From NCBI GenBank assembly GCA_031291235.1, contig JARLJL010000013.1, positions 310,001 through 374,000 of the forward strand: a DNA stretch of 64,000 bases. Direction: 5' to 3'. Shown here one piece after another: positions 51,606-59,851 of the stretch. Position numbers and translations under genes: made by a program. Each line of letters opens with the position of its first letter. Position 1 is the stretch's first letter. Under the pieces are notes generated by a model, which was not told the origin of the DNA, searched no databases, and saw only the letters and a program-made list of their open reading frames with translations. The stretch comes from Sulfuriferula sp. (GTDB taxonomy: Bacteria > Pseudomonadota > Gammaproteobacteria > Burkholderiales > Sulfuriferulaceae).

Positions 51606-53232
51606 CCGTACTGGTTTTCAGCACCAACCGGTATTGCATGGCAGCATCCTCGTGCAGGCCGGCATTATCCAGGCTGGCTGCCGCATCGAGCCGGGATTGT
51701 GCGGCAAAATCGTCGGCCTGCGGCAGTTGCATTGCCGCCTGCAAATACCATTGTGCAGCCTGCAGCGGCTGCTTGGCGGCATCCGCCAGCCGCCCCAGCC
51801 TATGCAATACGACGCGACGTTGCACGGGCGCCACGACCGGCAGCATGCGCACGAGCAAATCCTGCGCAGCTGCGGTCATAGCCGGTTGTTGCGACAATAA
51901 TCGCAGCGTTTCCAGCACCTGCCAGCCGGCAACGGACGATGCCGCTGTTGTCTGCCCTAGCCAGGCCGACACACTATCCTTGACCGCCACCCAATCGCCC
52001 TGGCGCGCAAACAGCATGGCGCTGCGCACTTGCCAGTCGGCCGCATCGACGCCTTCAGGCACACTCTCCAGCCCCTGCCACAACCCTGCAGCCAATTTAT
52101 ATTCCCCGGCATCCAGCGCCAGCTGCCCCAGCCGGTAGCGCACGACAGGATTGAATGCCGATGACGGCAGGTCCGGCCAGGCCGACTCAAACAGACGCAA
52201 AGCAGCGCGGTCCAGATGCTGCGCCAGCAACTGTTCCAGCAATTGCTGCTGTGCGCTACTGCGCAATGCCGAATCCTTGGCTTCGCGCGCCAGATACGAC
52301 CATATCGCCCGCGCCATGACCGGCGCGCCGGTTGCCGACTCACGCGCCAGATCCGCCCATCCGGCATCGGAGCCGAACAGCAGCAAGCGCACATTACCGA
52401 AACTCTGGGTCAGGCTGCGGTAAGCCTTCCACAAGGCAGCCGCATCGGCTTCGCCAGACGGCGCCGGCAGATTCAGCAAACGCTCGTTGATCTGTATCTG
52501 CAATTCGGGCGCATTCATTTGCGCTGCCACCTTGCGCGCCTGCAACAGCATATCCGCGCTGACATCGCTGTTGATGACGGTCTGCAAACGCTGTTTGGTT
52601 GCATCATCGCTCAACTGGCCGCCGGCTGCGTCGATCAGCGCTGCCAACGGATCGCTATCAGGCAATTGCGATCTGGCCCAATTGACATCCGCTGTACGCC
52701 CTGCACTCAGCATCGCCAGGGCATAGGTATGCAATAGCGCCGAATTCACGCCGAATTCCTGCTGATAGCGCAACATCACGCTTGCTACTTCGGCATCCGG
52801 CTGCGGCAACAGATGACTTTGCACCGTCAGCGTGCGCAGTTCGCGATATTCATTCTTGTCGCTCGGCAACACCCACAACAGCTGCGCCAGATAGCTGCGC
52901 GCCAGACTGCCGTCGCCTTTTTCCAGAGCGGCGCGCGCTGCCAGCAGAGCGACTGCATGTTTCACGTCAGCGGGAGCATCGTCCGGCAAAGCGGCTGCGC
53001 GCTTGAGCACATCATCGGCCTCGCCGATTTTGCCCAGCAATTGCCATTGCAAACGCTGCCAGTCTGGACGTGCATCCTGACTCGCTTGCGGCATATCCCG
53101 ATCCAGCTGCTGTAATGCCAATTGCGGCGCTCCGGCCTCGACCAGATCCCGCGCATCGCTCAAACCATCGGCCAGCACGCCGTAACTCGCCGTCAACAAG
53201 CCTAGGCCGATTAAAAAATTCGATATTTTCAT
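51559..53232 (-). CDS. Periplasmic helical-repeat (TPR-like) protein of unknown role
   Basis: The protein has a clear signal peptide (MKISNFLIGLGLLTASYGVLA, cut before DG). The remaining 530 or so residues are Ala/Leu/Gln-rich helices with TPR-like spacing, for example RYRLGQLALDAGEYKLAAGL and LHRLGRLADAAKQPLQAAQW. Length is 557. The family is not recognised; periplasmic TPR proteins usually scaffold envelope or secretion complexes. It heads a run with ogt and xerD, though the functional link is unclear. It is divergent from proA, and the 45-base gap holds an A/T palindrome. Confidence 0.75.
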   Translation of the reverse strand: MKISNFLIGLGLLTASYGVLADGLSDARDLVEAGAPQLALQQLDRDMPQASQDARPDWQRLQWQLLGKIGEADDVLKRAAALPDDAPADVKHAVALLAARAALEKGDGSLARSYLAQLLWVLPSDKNEYRELRTLTVQSHLLPQPDAEVASVMLRYQQEFGVNSALLHTYALAMLSAGRTADVNWARSQLPDSDPLAALIDAAGGQLSDDATKQRLQTVINSDVSADMLLQARKVAAQMNAPELQIQINERLLNLPAPSGEADAAALWKAYRSLTQSFGNVRLLLFGSDAGWADLARESATGAPVMARAIWSYLAREAKDSALRSSAQQQLLEQLLAQHLDRAALRLFESAWPDLPSSAFNPVVRYRLGQLALDAGEYKLAAGLWQGLESVPEGVDAADWQVRSAMLFARQGDWVAVKDSVSAWLGQTTAASSVAGWQVLETLRLLSQQPAMTAAAQDLLVRMLPVVAPVQRRVVLHRLGRLADAAKQPLQAAQWYLQAAMQLPQADDFAAQSRLDAAASLDNAGLHEDAAMQYRLVLKTSTDAAQQAAASYALGAR

Positions 53233-53241
53233 TTTTGGGTT

Positions 53242-53260
53242 AAAATTAAATTTTAATTTT
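53242..53260. repeat. A/T palindrome in the TPR-gene/proA divergent gap
   Basis: AAAATTAAA and TTTAATTTT are perfect nine-base arms around one base. The site overlaps a TAAAAT (53241-53246) that may be the proA -10, 31 bases before its ATG. Confidence 0.5.
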
Positions 53261-53277
53261 CAACCAAATGGTTAAAG

Positions 53278-54534
53278 ATGGATATTAAAACCTATATGCA
53301 GCAGGTTGGGCAAGCGGCACGCACGGCTTCCCGCGCTGCTGCCCGCGCCGACACGTGCACCAAGAATCTTGCGCTGGCCGCAATCGCCGACGCCATCGAA
53401 CGCGACAGTGCGCTGTTGCAGGCAGCCAACGACAAGGATATGGCTGCCGCTCAAGCCAACGGGCTGGATGCTGCAATGCTGGATCGGCTTGTGCTGAATG
53501 CCAAAACCATCGCCGCCATGGCCGAAGGCTTGCGCGAGATTGCCGCCCTGCCCGACCCGGTCGGCGAAATCGCCGATCTCAAATATCGCCCATCCGGTAT
53601 TCAGGTCGGCAAGATGCGCGTCCCGCTGGGCGTTATCGGCATCATTTACGAATCGCGTCCCAACGTCACTGCGGATGCCGCCGGTTTGTGCCTGAAATCC
53701 GGCAATGCCGCCATATTGCGCGGCGGTTCGGAAGCCCTGCACAGCAATCAGGCCATCGCTGCATGCGTACGCGAAGGCCTCGCCGCGACCGGCCTGCCGG
53801 AGACCGTGGTACAAGTCATCAACACCACGGACCGTGCTGCCGTCACCGAACTGATCACCATGAGAGAATACGTCGACGTCATCGTGCCGCGCGGCGGCAA
53901 GGGCCTGATCGAGCGCATTACCAACGATGCGCGCGTACCGGTCATCAAGCATTTGCACGGCGTATGCCATGTTTATATCGACGACCACGCCGACCTGACC
54001 AAGGCGGTGCGTATCGCCGACAACGCCAAAACCAGCCGCTACGGCACCTGCAATACCACTGAAACCCTGCTGGTAGCGCAAGCCGTTGCCGCACAGATAT
54101 TGCCCGGGATCGCAGCCATCTACACCGCCAAAGGCGTGGAAATGCGCGGCTGCGCGATTACACAAGGCATAGTCGACGGTATCGGCAGCGCCAGCGAAGA
54201 AGACTGGATTACCGAGTATCTGGCGCCTATCATCTCTATCCGCGTAGTCGACGGCCTGGATGCGGCAATCGACCATATCAACCGCTACGGTTCGCAGCAC
54301 ACTGACGCCATCGTTACCGAGGATTACACGCGGGCGCGCCGTTTCCTGCGCGAAGTCGATTCCAGCAGCGTGATGGTGAACGCCTCCACGCGCTTTGCCG
54401 ACGGCTTCGAATACGGTCTGGGTGCGGAAATAGGCATCTCCACCGACAAAATTCATGCGCGCGGGCCGGTTGGCCTGGAAGGACTCACCTCGCAAAAATG
54501 GATAGTGCTCGGTGACGGACACGTACGTGGGTAA
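53278..54534 (+). CDS. proA: Gamma-glutamyl-phosphate reductase
   Basis: ProA reduces gamma-glutamyl phosphate to glutamate semialdehyde, the second step of proline synthesis. The aldehyde-dehydrogenase-type nucleophile is C258 in [34 protein letters not shown] and VPRGGKGLI are family blocks, and the C-terminal [16 protein letters not shown] is diagnostic. Length 418 is typical. It is the first gene of a run with nadD, rsfS, rlmH, maf and rng. proC lies about 8 kb away on the other strand; proB is not in the window. Confidence 0.97.
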   Translation: MDIKTYMQQVGQAARTASRAAARADTCTKNLALAAIADAIERDSALLQAANDKDMAAAQANGLDAAMLDRLVLNAKTIAAMAEGLREIAALPDPVGEIADLKYRPSGIQVGKMRVPLGVIGIIYESRPNVTADAAGLCLKSGNAAILRGGSEALHSNQAIAACVREGLAATGLPETVVQVINTTDRAAVTELITMREYVDVIVPRGGKGLIERITNDARVPVIKHLHGVCHVYIDDHADLTKAVRIADNAKTSRYGTCNTTETLLVAQAVAAQILPGIAAIYTAKGVEMRGCAITQGIVDGIGSASEEDWITEYLAPIISIRVVDGLDAAIDHINRYGSQHTDAIVTEDYTRARRFLREVDSSSVMVNASTRFADGFEYGLGAEIGISTDKIHARGPVGLEGLTSQKWIVLGDGHVRG

Positions 54535-55204
54535 TCCACGTAATTTACAGCCCATAGGCATATTCGGCGGCACATTCGACCCTATCCATTTCGGGCATTT
54601 GCGTCTGGCCGAGGAAATGGCCGAGGCGCTGGCGCTGGATCATGTCCGTTTCATTCCCGCCGGCACCCCGCCGCATCGCAGCCGTCCGCGCACCGATGCG
54701 CTGCATCGGCTGGCAATGGTCAACATAGCGGCCGCCGACAACCCGCGTTTTGTCGTCGACCAGCGCGAAGTGGCACTGCCGCGCCTATCCTACACCGTAG
54801 ACACGCTACGCTCGTTGCGTACCGAGCTCGGTGAGGATCAGCCGTTATGCCTGCTGCTGGGGGCGGATGCCTTCCTCGGACTGTCCAGTTGGCATTGCTG
54901 GCAAGAGCTATTCGGCCTCGCCCACATCGCCATCGCCCATAGACCAGGCTTCCCGCAAAGCACCTGGAAAGACGCCATGCTGGATATACTTCGCGACGAA
55001 ATCGAAACACGCATGGCCAATCCGGAGGACCTGAATACCTGTCCCGCCGGATTGATCGTTACGCGTCCGATTACGGCACTGGATATTTCAGCCACGCATA
55101 TTCGTGATACCTTACGCGCTGGACGCAATCCGCGCTATTTACTCCCCGATGCGGTGCTCGATTACATACAGACCCATCAACTTTACCTACCGGAACCCGC
55201 ATGA
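54512..55204 (+). CDS. nadD: Nicotinate-nucleotide adenylyltransferase
   Basis: NadD adenylates nicotinate mononucleotide in NAD synthesis. The nucleotidyltransferase signature [15 protein letters not shown] (residues 16-30, with the HxGH motif) and the C-terminal [12 protein letters not shown] are clear. The start is uncertain: a GTG at 54512 overlaps proA by 23 bases, and another GTG five codons on (54527) overlaps by eight; each has a GGA nearby. Length is 230 or 225. Its stop overlaps the rsfS ATG (ATGA), so rsfS translation is probably coupled. Confidence 0.95.
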   Translation: MTDTYVGNPRNLQPIGIFGGTFDPIHFGHLRLAEEMAEALALDHVRFIPAGTPPHRSRPRTDALHRLAMVNIAAADNPRFVVDQREVALPRLSYTVDTLRSLRTELGEDQPLCLLLGADAFLGLSSWHCWQELFGLAHIAIAHRPGFPQSTWKDAMLDILRDEIETRMANPEDLNTCPAGLIVTRPITALDISATHIRDTLRAGRNPRYLLPDAVLDYIQTHQLYLPEPA

Positions 55205-55557
55205 ACACAGATCAGATCACCGCCGCCGTTGTTGACGCCATTGAAGATATCAAGGGGCAGGACATCACCGTACTCGACGTTTCCGCCCAGAGCTCGTTAT
55301 TCGAACGCATGGTCATTGCCAGCGCAGACTCTACTCGCCAGACCAAGGCCATCGCCCACAACGTGCAGGAAAAACTCAAGGAAGTCGGTATTCCCGACCA
55401 AGGCATCGAAGGCCTGGCCTCGGGCGAATGGGTATTGCTCGATCTGGGCAGCGTCATCGTTCACGTCATGCAGCCTGCCGTACGTCAGTATTACAATCTG
55501 GAAGCGCTATGGAGCGCTGCTGCCGACCAGCGCAGCCGCCGTCAGAGCGAAGCCTGA
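55201..55557 (+). CDS. rsfS: Ribosomal silencing factor RsfS
   Basis: RsfS binds L14 on the 50S subunit and blocks subunit joining when nutrients are low. The sequence holds the family core AVVDAIEDIKGQDITVLDVS, FERMVIASADSTRQTKAIA and GEWVLLDLGSVIVHVMQP. Length 118 is usual. Its ATG overlaps the nadD stop. It is followed after 26 bases by rlmH, the same nadD-rsfS-rlmH neighbourhood seen in many bacteria. Confidence 0.96.
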   Translation: MNTDQITAAVVDAIEDIKGQDITVLDVSAQSSLFERMVIASADSTRQTKAIAHNVQEKLKEVGIPDQGIEGLASGEWVLLDLGSVIVHVMQPAVRQYYNLEALWSAAADQRSRRQSEA

Positions 55558-55583
55558 ACGCTGCATTTTAGTAACGTCCGACC

Positions 55584-56054
55584 ATGAAACTGCACATCAT
55601 CGCAGTGGGGCAAAAAATGCCGGACTGGATAATCGCCGGCTTTGACGAATACGCCAAACGCATGCCCAGAGAAACGACTATCCATTTAATTGAACTCAAG
55701 CCGGAAAAACGCGCCAGCGGCAAAACCGGCGAACAGATCAAAACGGCGGAACGCGACCGCATCCTTGCCGCCATTCCCCGCGACAGCACTGTATGGGCGC
55801 TGGACGAACGCGGCGAACAGCTCATCACGGTCTCGCTGGCCGGGCAGCTGCGCGAATGGCAAGGCGCTGGGCGCGACACCTGTTTCATCATAGGCGGCGC
55901 AGACGGTTTGCACGACGATATCAAACAGCGTGGCGACAAACTGTTTGCGCTTTCCCGACTCACGCTCCCGCACGGCATGGTGCGCGTATTGCTGGCAGAA
56001 CAGCTCTACCGCGCCTGGAGCATTACCCAGAATCATCCCTACCATCGTGAATAA
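55584..56054 (+). CDS. rlmH: 23S rRNA (pseudouridine1915-N3)-methyltransferase RlmH
   Basis: RlmH is a SPOUT methyltransferase that modifies pseudouridine 1915 in helix 69 of 23S rRNA. The trefoil-knot SAM loop [11 protein letters not shown] (101-111) and the C-terminal [18 protein letters not shown], ending NHPYHRE, are diagnostic. Length 156 matches the family (155-159). It follows rsfS by 26 bases and overlaps the following maf gene by eight bases. Confidence 0.97.
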   Translation: MKLHIIAVGQKMPDWIIAGFDEYAKRMPRETTIHLIELKPEKRASGKTGEQIKTAERDRILAAIPRDSTVWALDERGEQLITVSLAGQLREWQGAGRDTCFIIGGADGLHDDIKQRGDKLFALSRLTLPHGMVRVLLAEQLYRAWSITQNHPYHRE

Positions 56055-56664
56055 CTTCCCGCCCCGTATTTATCTGGCCTCCCGTTCCCCGCGCCGACGC
56101 GAGCTGCTGACGCAAATGGGTGTGCATTTCGACGTACTGCTGCTACGCGAAACTGCCGGCCGCTGCGATGTCGACGAAACGCCGATGGAAAACGAGCTCC
56201 CCCACGACTATGTCGCACGCGTCGCGCTTGCCAAGGCCGATATCGGCTGGCAACGCGCATGTCAGCGCGGCCTCGTCCGTCACCCGGTACTGGGGGCTGA
56301 CACCACGGTAACGCTGGACAACGAAATCCTCGGCAAACCCGGCAGCGTCGATCGCGCCATCGATATGCTCGGCAAACTGTCCGGGCGCACGCATCAGGTC
56401 ATGACCTCGGTCGCGCTGGCATATATAGATCAGATACATCAACTGACCAGCGTTTCCGAAGTGACCTTCAAACATATGTCTGCAGATGAAATCAGACAAT
56501 ACGCCGCCAGCAACGAAGCACTGGACAAAGCCGGCGCCTATGCCATACAAGGCCGCGGCGCGATGTTCATTCGCCACCTGAGCGGCAGCTACTCCGGCGT
56601 CATGGGCCTGCCCATATTCGAAACCGCCGAACTGCTGAACCGGTATAATCCATCCACCGCATAG
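56047..56664 (+). CDS. maf: Maf-family nucleoside triphosphate pyrophosphatase
   Basis: Maf proteins hydrolyse non-canonical or pyrimidine nucleoside triphosphates. The motifs are visible: [10 protein letters not shown] (12-21), [16 protein letters not shown] (83-98, with catalytic D85), and [10 protein letters not shown]-like [15 protein letters not shown] near the end. The chosen GTG gives 205 residues and overlaps rlmH by eight bases; an upstream reading inside rlmH is unlike Maf. The exact subfamily (dTTP/UTP or m7GTP) cannot be stated with certainty. TATAAT near its end may serve rng. Confidence 0.92.
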   Translation: MNNFPPRIYLASRSPRRRELLTQMGVHFDVLLLRETAGRCDVDETPMENELPHDYVARVALAKADIGWQRACQRGLVRHPVLGADTTVTLDNEILGKPGSVDRAIDMLGKLSGRTHQVMTSVALAYIDQIHQLTSVSEVTFKHMSADEIRQYAASNEALDKAGAYAIQGRGAMFIRHLSGSYSGVMGLPIFETAELLNRYNPSTA

Positions 56665-56680
56665 TCGACCGATACCCATC

Positions 56681-58135
56681 ATGAGCGAAGAAATCCTGAT
56701 CAACGTCACCCCGCAAGAAACCCGCGTTGCCGTCATGCATCTGGGCGTAGTACAGGAACTGCATATAGAACGCAGTAGTCAGCGCGGTCTGGTTGGGAAT
56801 ATTTATTTCGGCAAAGTCTGCCGCGTCCTGCCCGGCATGCAATCTGCGTTCATCGACATCGGTCTGGAACGTGCCGCATTCCTGCATGTGGCCGACATCT
56901 GGGAAGAACGCCAGCACGGCGGCGAAGAACGTCCGATCGAACGCATACTGTTCGAGGGCCAGGGGCTGATGGTGCAAGTCATCAAGGATCCCATCGGCAC
57001 CAAGGGCGCCCGCCTTGCCACCCAGATCAGTTTTGCCGGGCGTTTTCTGGTATACCTGCCGCAGGATTCGCACATCGGCATTTCGCAAAAAATAGAAGAT
57101 GAGGCCGAACGCGAACAACTGCGCCAGAAACTGCAGCTCGTGCTGCCCGAAGGCGAGCCCGGCGGTTTCATTATCCGCACCATGGCCGAACAGGCGCAAA
57201 TCGCAGAATTGCAAGCCGACGTCGATTATTTGCGCCGCTTGTGGGCCGATATTCAGAGCCGCGCCAAAGTGGCGGCAGTCAAAACCCTGCTGTATCAGGA
57301 TCTGAACCTGGCGTTGCGCGTGCTGCGCGATTTTGCCAACGACGAAACCAGCCGCATACTGGTGGATTCGCGCGAAACCCATCAAAAGATGTTTGAATTT
57401 GCAGAAAACTACACCCAGGGCGTTATCGGCAAACTGCAGCATTATGCCGCCGAACGCCCGTTATTCGATCTGTACGCAGTCGAGGCCGAAATCGAAAAAG
57501 CGCTGGCCCGCCGCGTCGATCTCAAATCCGGCGGTTACCTGATCATAGACCAGACCGAAGCATTGACTACCGTCGACGTGAATACCGGCGGTTTTGTCGG
57601 GGTGCGCAATTTTGACGACACCATTTTCAAAACCAATCTGGAAGCGGCGCAAGCCATTGCGCGGCAATTGAGATTGCGCAATCTGGGCGGCATGATCATC
57701 GTCGATTTTATCGATATGGACAATCGCGACCACCAGCAGGAAGTATTTCTGGAATTCAAGAAAGCGCTGTCGCGCGACAGCACGCGCATGTCGGTACACG
57801 ATTTCTCGCCGCTGGGGCTGGTGGAGATGACGCGCAAACGCACCCGCGAAAGTCTGGCGCATGTGTTGTGCGAACCTTGCCCGACCTGCCAGGGCCGCGG
57901 CGAAGTGAAAACTGCAAAAACAGTATGTTATGAGATACTGCGGGAGATCGTACGCGAAGCGCGGCAATTCAATGCCAAGGAATACCGCATTCTGGCCTCG
58001 CAGCCGGTCATCGACCTGTTTCTGGAAGAAGAATCGCAAAGTCTGGCGCAACTCGGCGACTTTATCGCCAAGCCGGTATCCTTGCAGGTTGAAACGTTTT
58101 ATACGCAGGAGCAGTACGACATCATACTGATCTGA
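56681..58135 (+). CDS. rng: Ribonuclease G
   Basis: RNase G is the RNase E-type endonuclease that matures the 5' end of 16S rRNA. An S1 domain (about 35-125) is followed by the RNase H-like and 5'-sensor parts, with catalytic Asp in TTVDVNTGGFVG (D299) and MIIVDFIDMDN (D342), and the zinc-link CPTC at 400-403. Length 484 is typical for RNase G and too short for RNase E. It follows maf by 16 bases and converges on the FimV-like gene. Confidence 0.96.
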   Translation: MSEEILINVTPQETRVAVMHLGVVQELHIERSSQRGLVGNIYFGKVCRVLPGMQSAFIDIGLERAAFLHVADIWEERQHGGEERPIERILFEGQGLMVQVIKDPIGTKGARLATQISFAGRFLVYLPQDSHIGISQKIEDEAEREQLRQKLQLVLPEGEPGGFIIRTMAEQAQIAELQADVDYLRRLWADIQSRAKVAAVKTLLYQDLNLALRVLRDFANDETSRILVDSRETHQKMFEFAENYTQGVIGKLQHYAAERPLFDLYAVEAEIEKALARRVDLKSGGYLIIDQTEALTTVDVNTGGFVGVRNFDDTIFKTNLEAAQAIARQLRLRNLGGMIIVDFIDMDNRDHQQEVFLEFKKALSRDSTRMSVHDFSPLGLVEMTRKRTRESLAHVLCEPCPTCQGRGEVKTAKTVCYEILREIVREARQFNAKEYRILASQPVIDLFLEEESQSLAQLGDFIAKPVSLQVETFYTQEQYDIILI

Positions 58136-58163
58136 CCACGCCCAGCGCTCTGGCAAAACGCGA

Positions 58164-59837
58164 TCACAAATCCCAGTCCAGGCTGTCGTCGGCTGCGACT
58201 TCCTCGGCAATGCTCGTCTCCGGCTTGCTCAGTATATCCAGAATTTCCTTGAGCCAGATGATGTCGCGATAGACATCCAGACTGAACCCCTGACGACTGC
58301 CCTGTCTGTCATCGTACAACAACTCGCTCAAATAATCGTGGCACTCATGGCCGGGCCATAGCGATACGATTTTTGCCTGAATATGCGGCATCGCCAGCAC
58401 ACCCTCGCCTTCCTGTTCCAGATGCTGGATCGTCTCCCAGCTTGGCGGCATCAGATTAAAGCGCTGGCGGAATCCGGCCAGTGTCTGATCAAACGAAACG
58501 CGATCGCCTTGTTCGCGATAAATCCCCAGCAGCATAAACCATACTGCAGGATGATTGCGCGGATTGGCGGCAATATCTTCCAGCAATACGGCTATCGCCC
58601 GGTCCGTATAACCCAGCCCGAGAAACACTTCGGCTTCTTCAGTCACCCGCATCAAATTGGAAACGGATAACGCCTCCGTCTGCACCACATTATTGCGGGG
58701 CGATGCCTGGGTCAGCATATTGCGGCCCGGCAAATCATCTACCGCAAACTCTATATCGGGGTGCTGTTGCGGCGATGGCGCTGCCGGCGTGTCTGTCGAC
58801 CACAAATCATTCGTTGCAGGATCCACCGCGGCGATTGCACCCAATTTGATTTGACCAGCTGCCGTTTGATTGTCGGTAGCAGTCAACATTAAATTAGGCA
58901 ACTTTCTGCGCCTGTCCACCATGTAGCCGACTACCAGTACAAGCAACGCCAGACCGCTCCACAGCCAGCCCGACAGCCACCAGCTGACTGGCTTGACGAT
59001 CACCGGCTGGGCCTGCTGGGCTTGTGCAATAGCCGTCTTGGTCAATTGCGCCTTCAATAGCACTAGCGCCTGTTTTGCCTGAGCCAATTGCTGCCGGGTA
59101 GCAGTAATATCGTCACGCAAGTGATCGATCTCTGCCGTTTGCCCGCCTCCGTCTATCGACAGCATCCCCTGCATGCGTTTCAGCGTACTCAGCTGCTCGG
59201 CAGACAACGGATGTTGTCCCGGCAACCAGGCCAGGCCGGTACTCATGTGCAACGATAAATTCGGCGCCGGTTGCCCGGCAGCGGATACGGTTTCGGCGCG
59301 AACAACGGAGTGCGCTACGGACGGGCGGTGCAATTTGCTTGCATGCACATGTCGTGCTGATCCGTGCTGATTGGACACGGACGGTTTGAGCGGCACTGTC
59401 GCTGGCACGACTGCCGGACTTACCGTATCAGCCGGATTAGCGGCGCTGGGCGTATTGCTTGGCGCCACATCCAGCAACACAGTATATTTACGTCGCACGG
59501 TGCCAGGGCAACGCATCTCTACTGCAAAAACCAGCACCGGATCATTGATGGCACTCTGCGTCGTCAACAGTAGATAAGGCGCACCCTCAGCATCTTTTAA
59601 CGTCAATTTTGCCTTCTGCAACATGGGCAAGCTGTCGTCGGTCGAATTCATTTGCGCGAGCGCGAAGCAGTTAGCGGATAGATCTTCGGCAGCGTCGCCG
59701 GATACGGGAATAATCAGGTTAAGCGGCTGCCCCAAACCGGACCTGACTTGGGCCGCTCCCAAACCCATAGCTGAAACGAGGCTGCTCGCACTCATCGTCA
59801 CGACGAACAGTACGGCGCTAAATTTGCTGTAACGCAT
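58164..59837 (-). CDS. FimV-like polar/pilus-assembly scaffold protein (short form)
   Basis: After a signal peptide ending near SLVSAM, the protein reads MGLGAAQVRSGLGQPLNLII, the hallmark N-terminus of FimV-family proteins. A proline/alanine/histidine-rich linker follows, then a coiled coil (about residues 215-265), one transmembrane helix (about 288-306) and a cytoplasmic C-terminal part with TPR-like helices near FLGLGYTDRAIAVLLEDIAA. I see no LysM domain, which larger FimV proteins carry. It may organise a pole- or division-linked assembly; this is inference. The ATG has GAGAG upstream and follows the dynamin-like gene by 14 bases. Confidence 0.75.
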   Translation of the reverse strand: MRYSKFSAVLFVVTMSASSLVSAMGLGAAQVRSGLGQPLNLIIPVSGDAAEDLSANCFALAQMNSTDDSLPMLQKAKLTLKDAEGAPYLLLTTQSAINDPVLVFAVEMRCPGTVRRKYTVLLDVAPSNTPSAANPADTVSPAVVPATVPLKPSVSNQHGSARHVHASKLHRPSVAHSVVRAETVSAAGQPAPNLSLHMSTGLAWLPGQHPLSAEQLSTLKRMQGMLSIDGGGQTAEIDHLRDDITATRQQLAQAKQALVLLKAQLTKTAIAQAQQAQPVIVKPVSWWLSGWLWSGLALLVLVVGYMVDRRRKLPNLMLTATDNQTAAGQIKLGAIAAVDPATNDLWSTDTPAAPSPQQHPDIEFAVDDLPGRNMLTQASPRNNVVQTEALSVSNLMRVTEEAEVFLGLGYTDRAIAVLLEDIAANPRNHPAVWFMLLGIYREQGDRVSFDQTLAGFRQRFNLMPPSWETIQHLEQEGEGVLAMPHIQAKIVSLWPGHECHDYLSELLYDDRQGSRQGFSLDVYRDIIWLKEILDILSKPETSIAEEVAADDSLDWDL

Positions 59838-59851
59838 CGCCACTCTCGCCT

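Noticed and set aside
53272-54573. 433-codon minus-strand frame opposite proA
   Set aside because: A mirror of proA codon bias; no motif, and it would overlap a certain gene over its full length.
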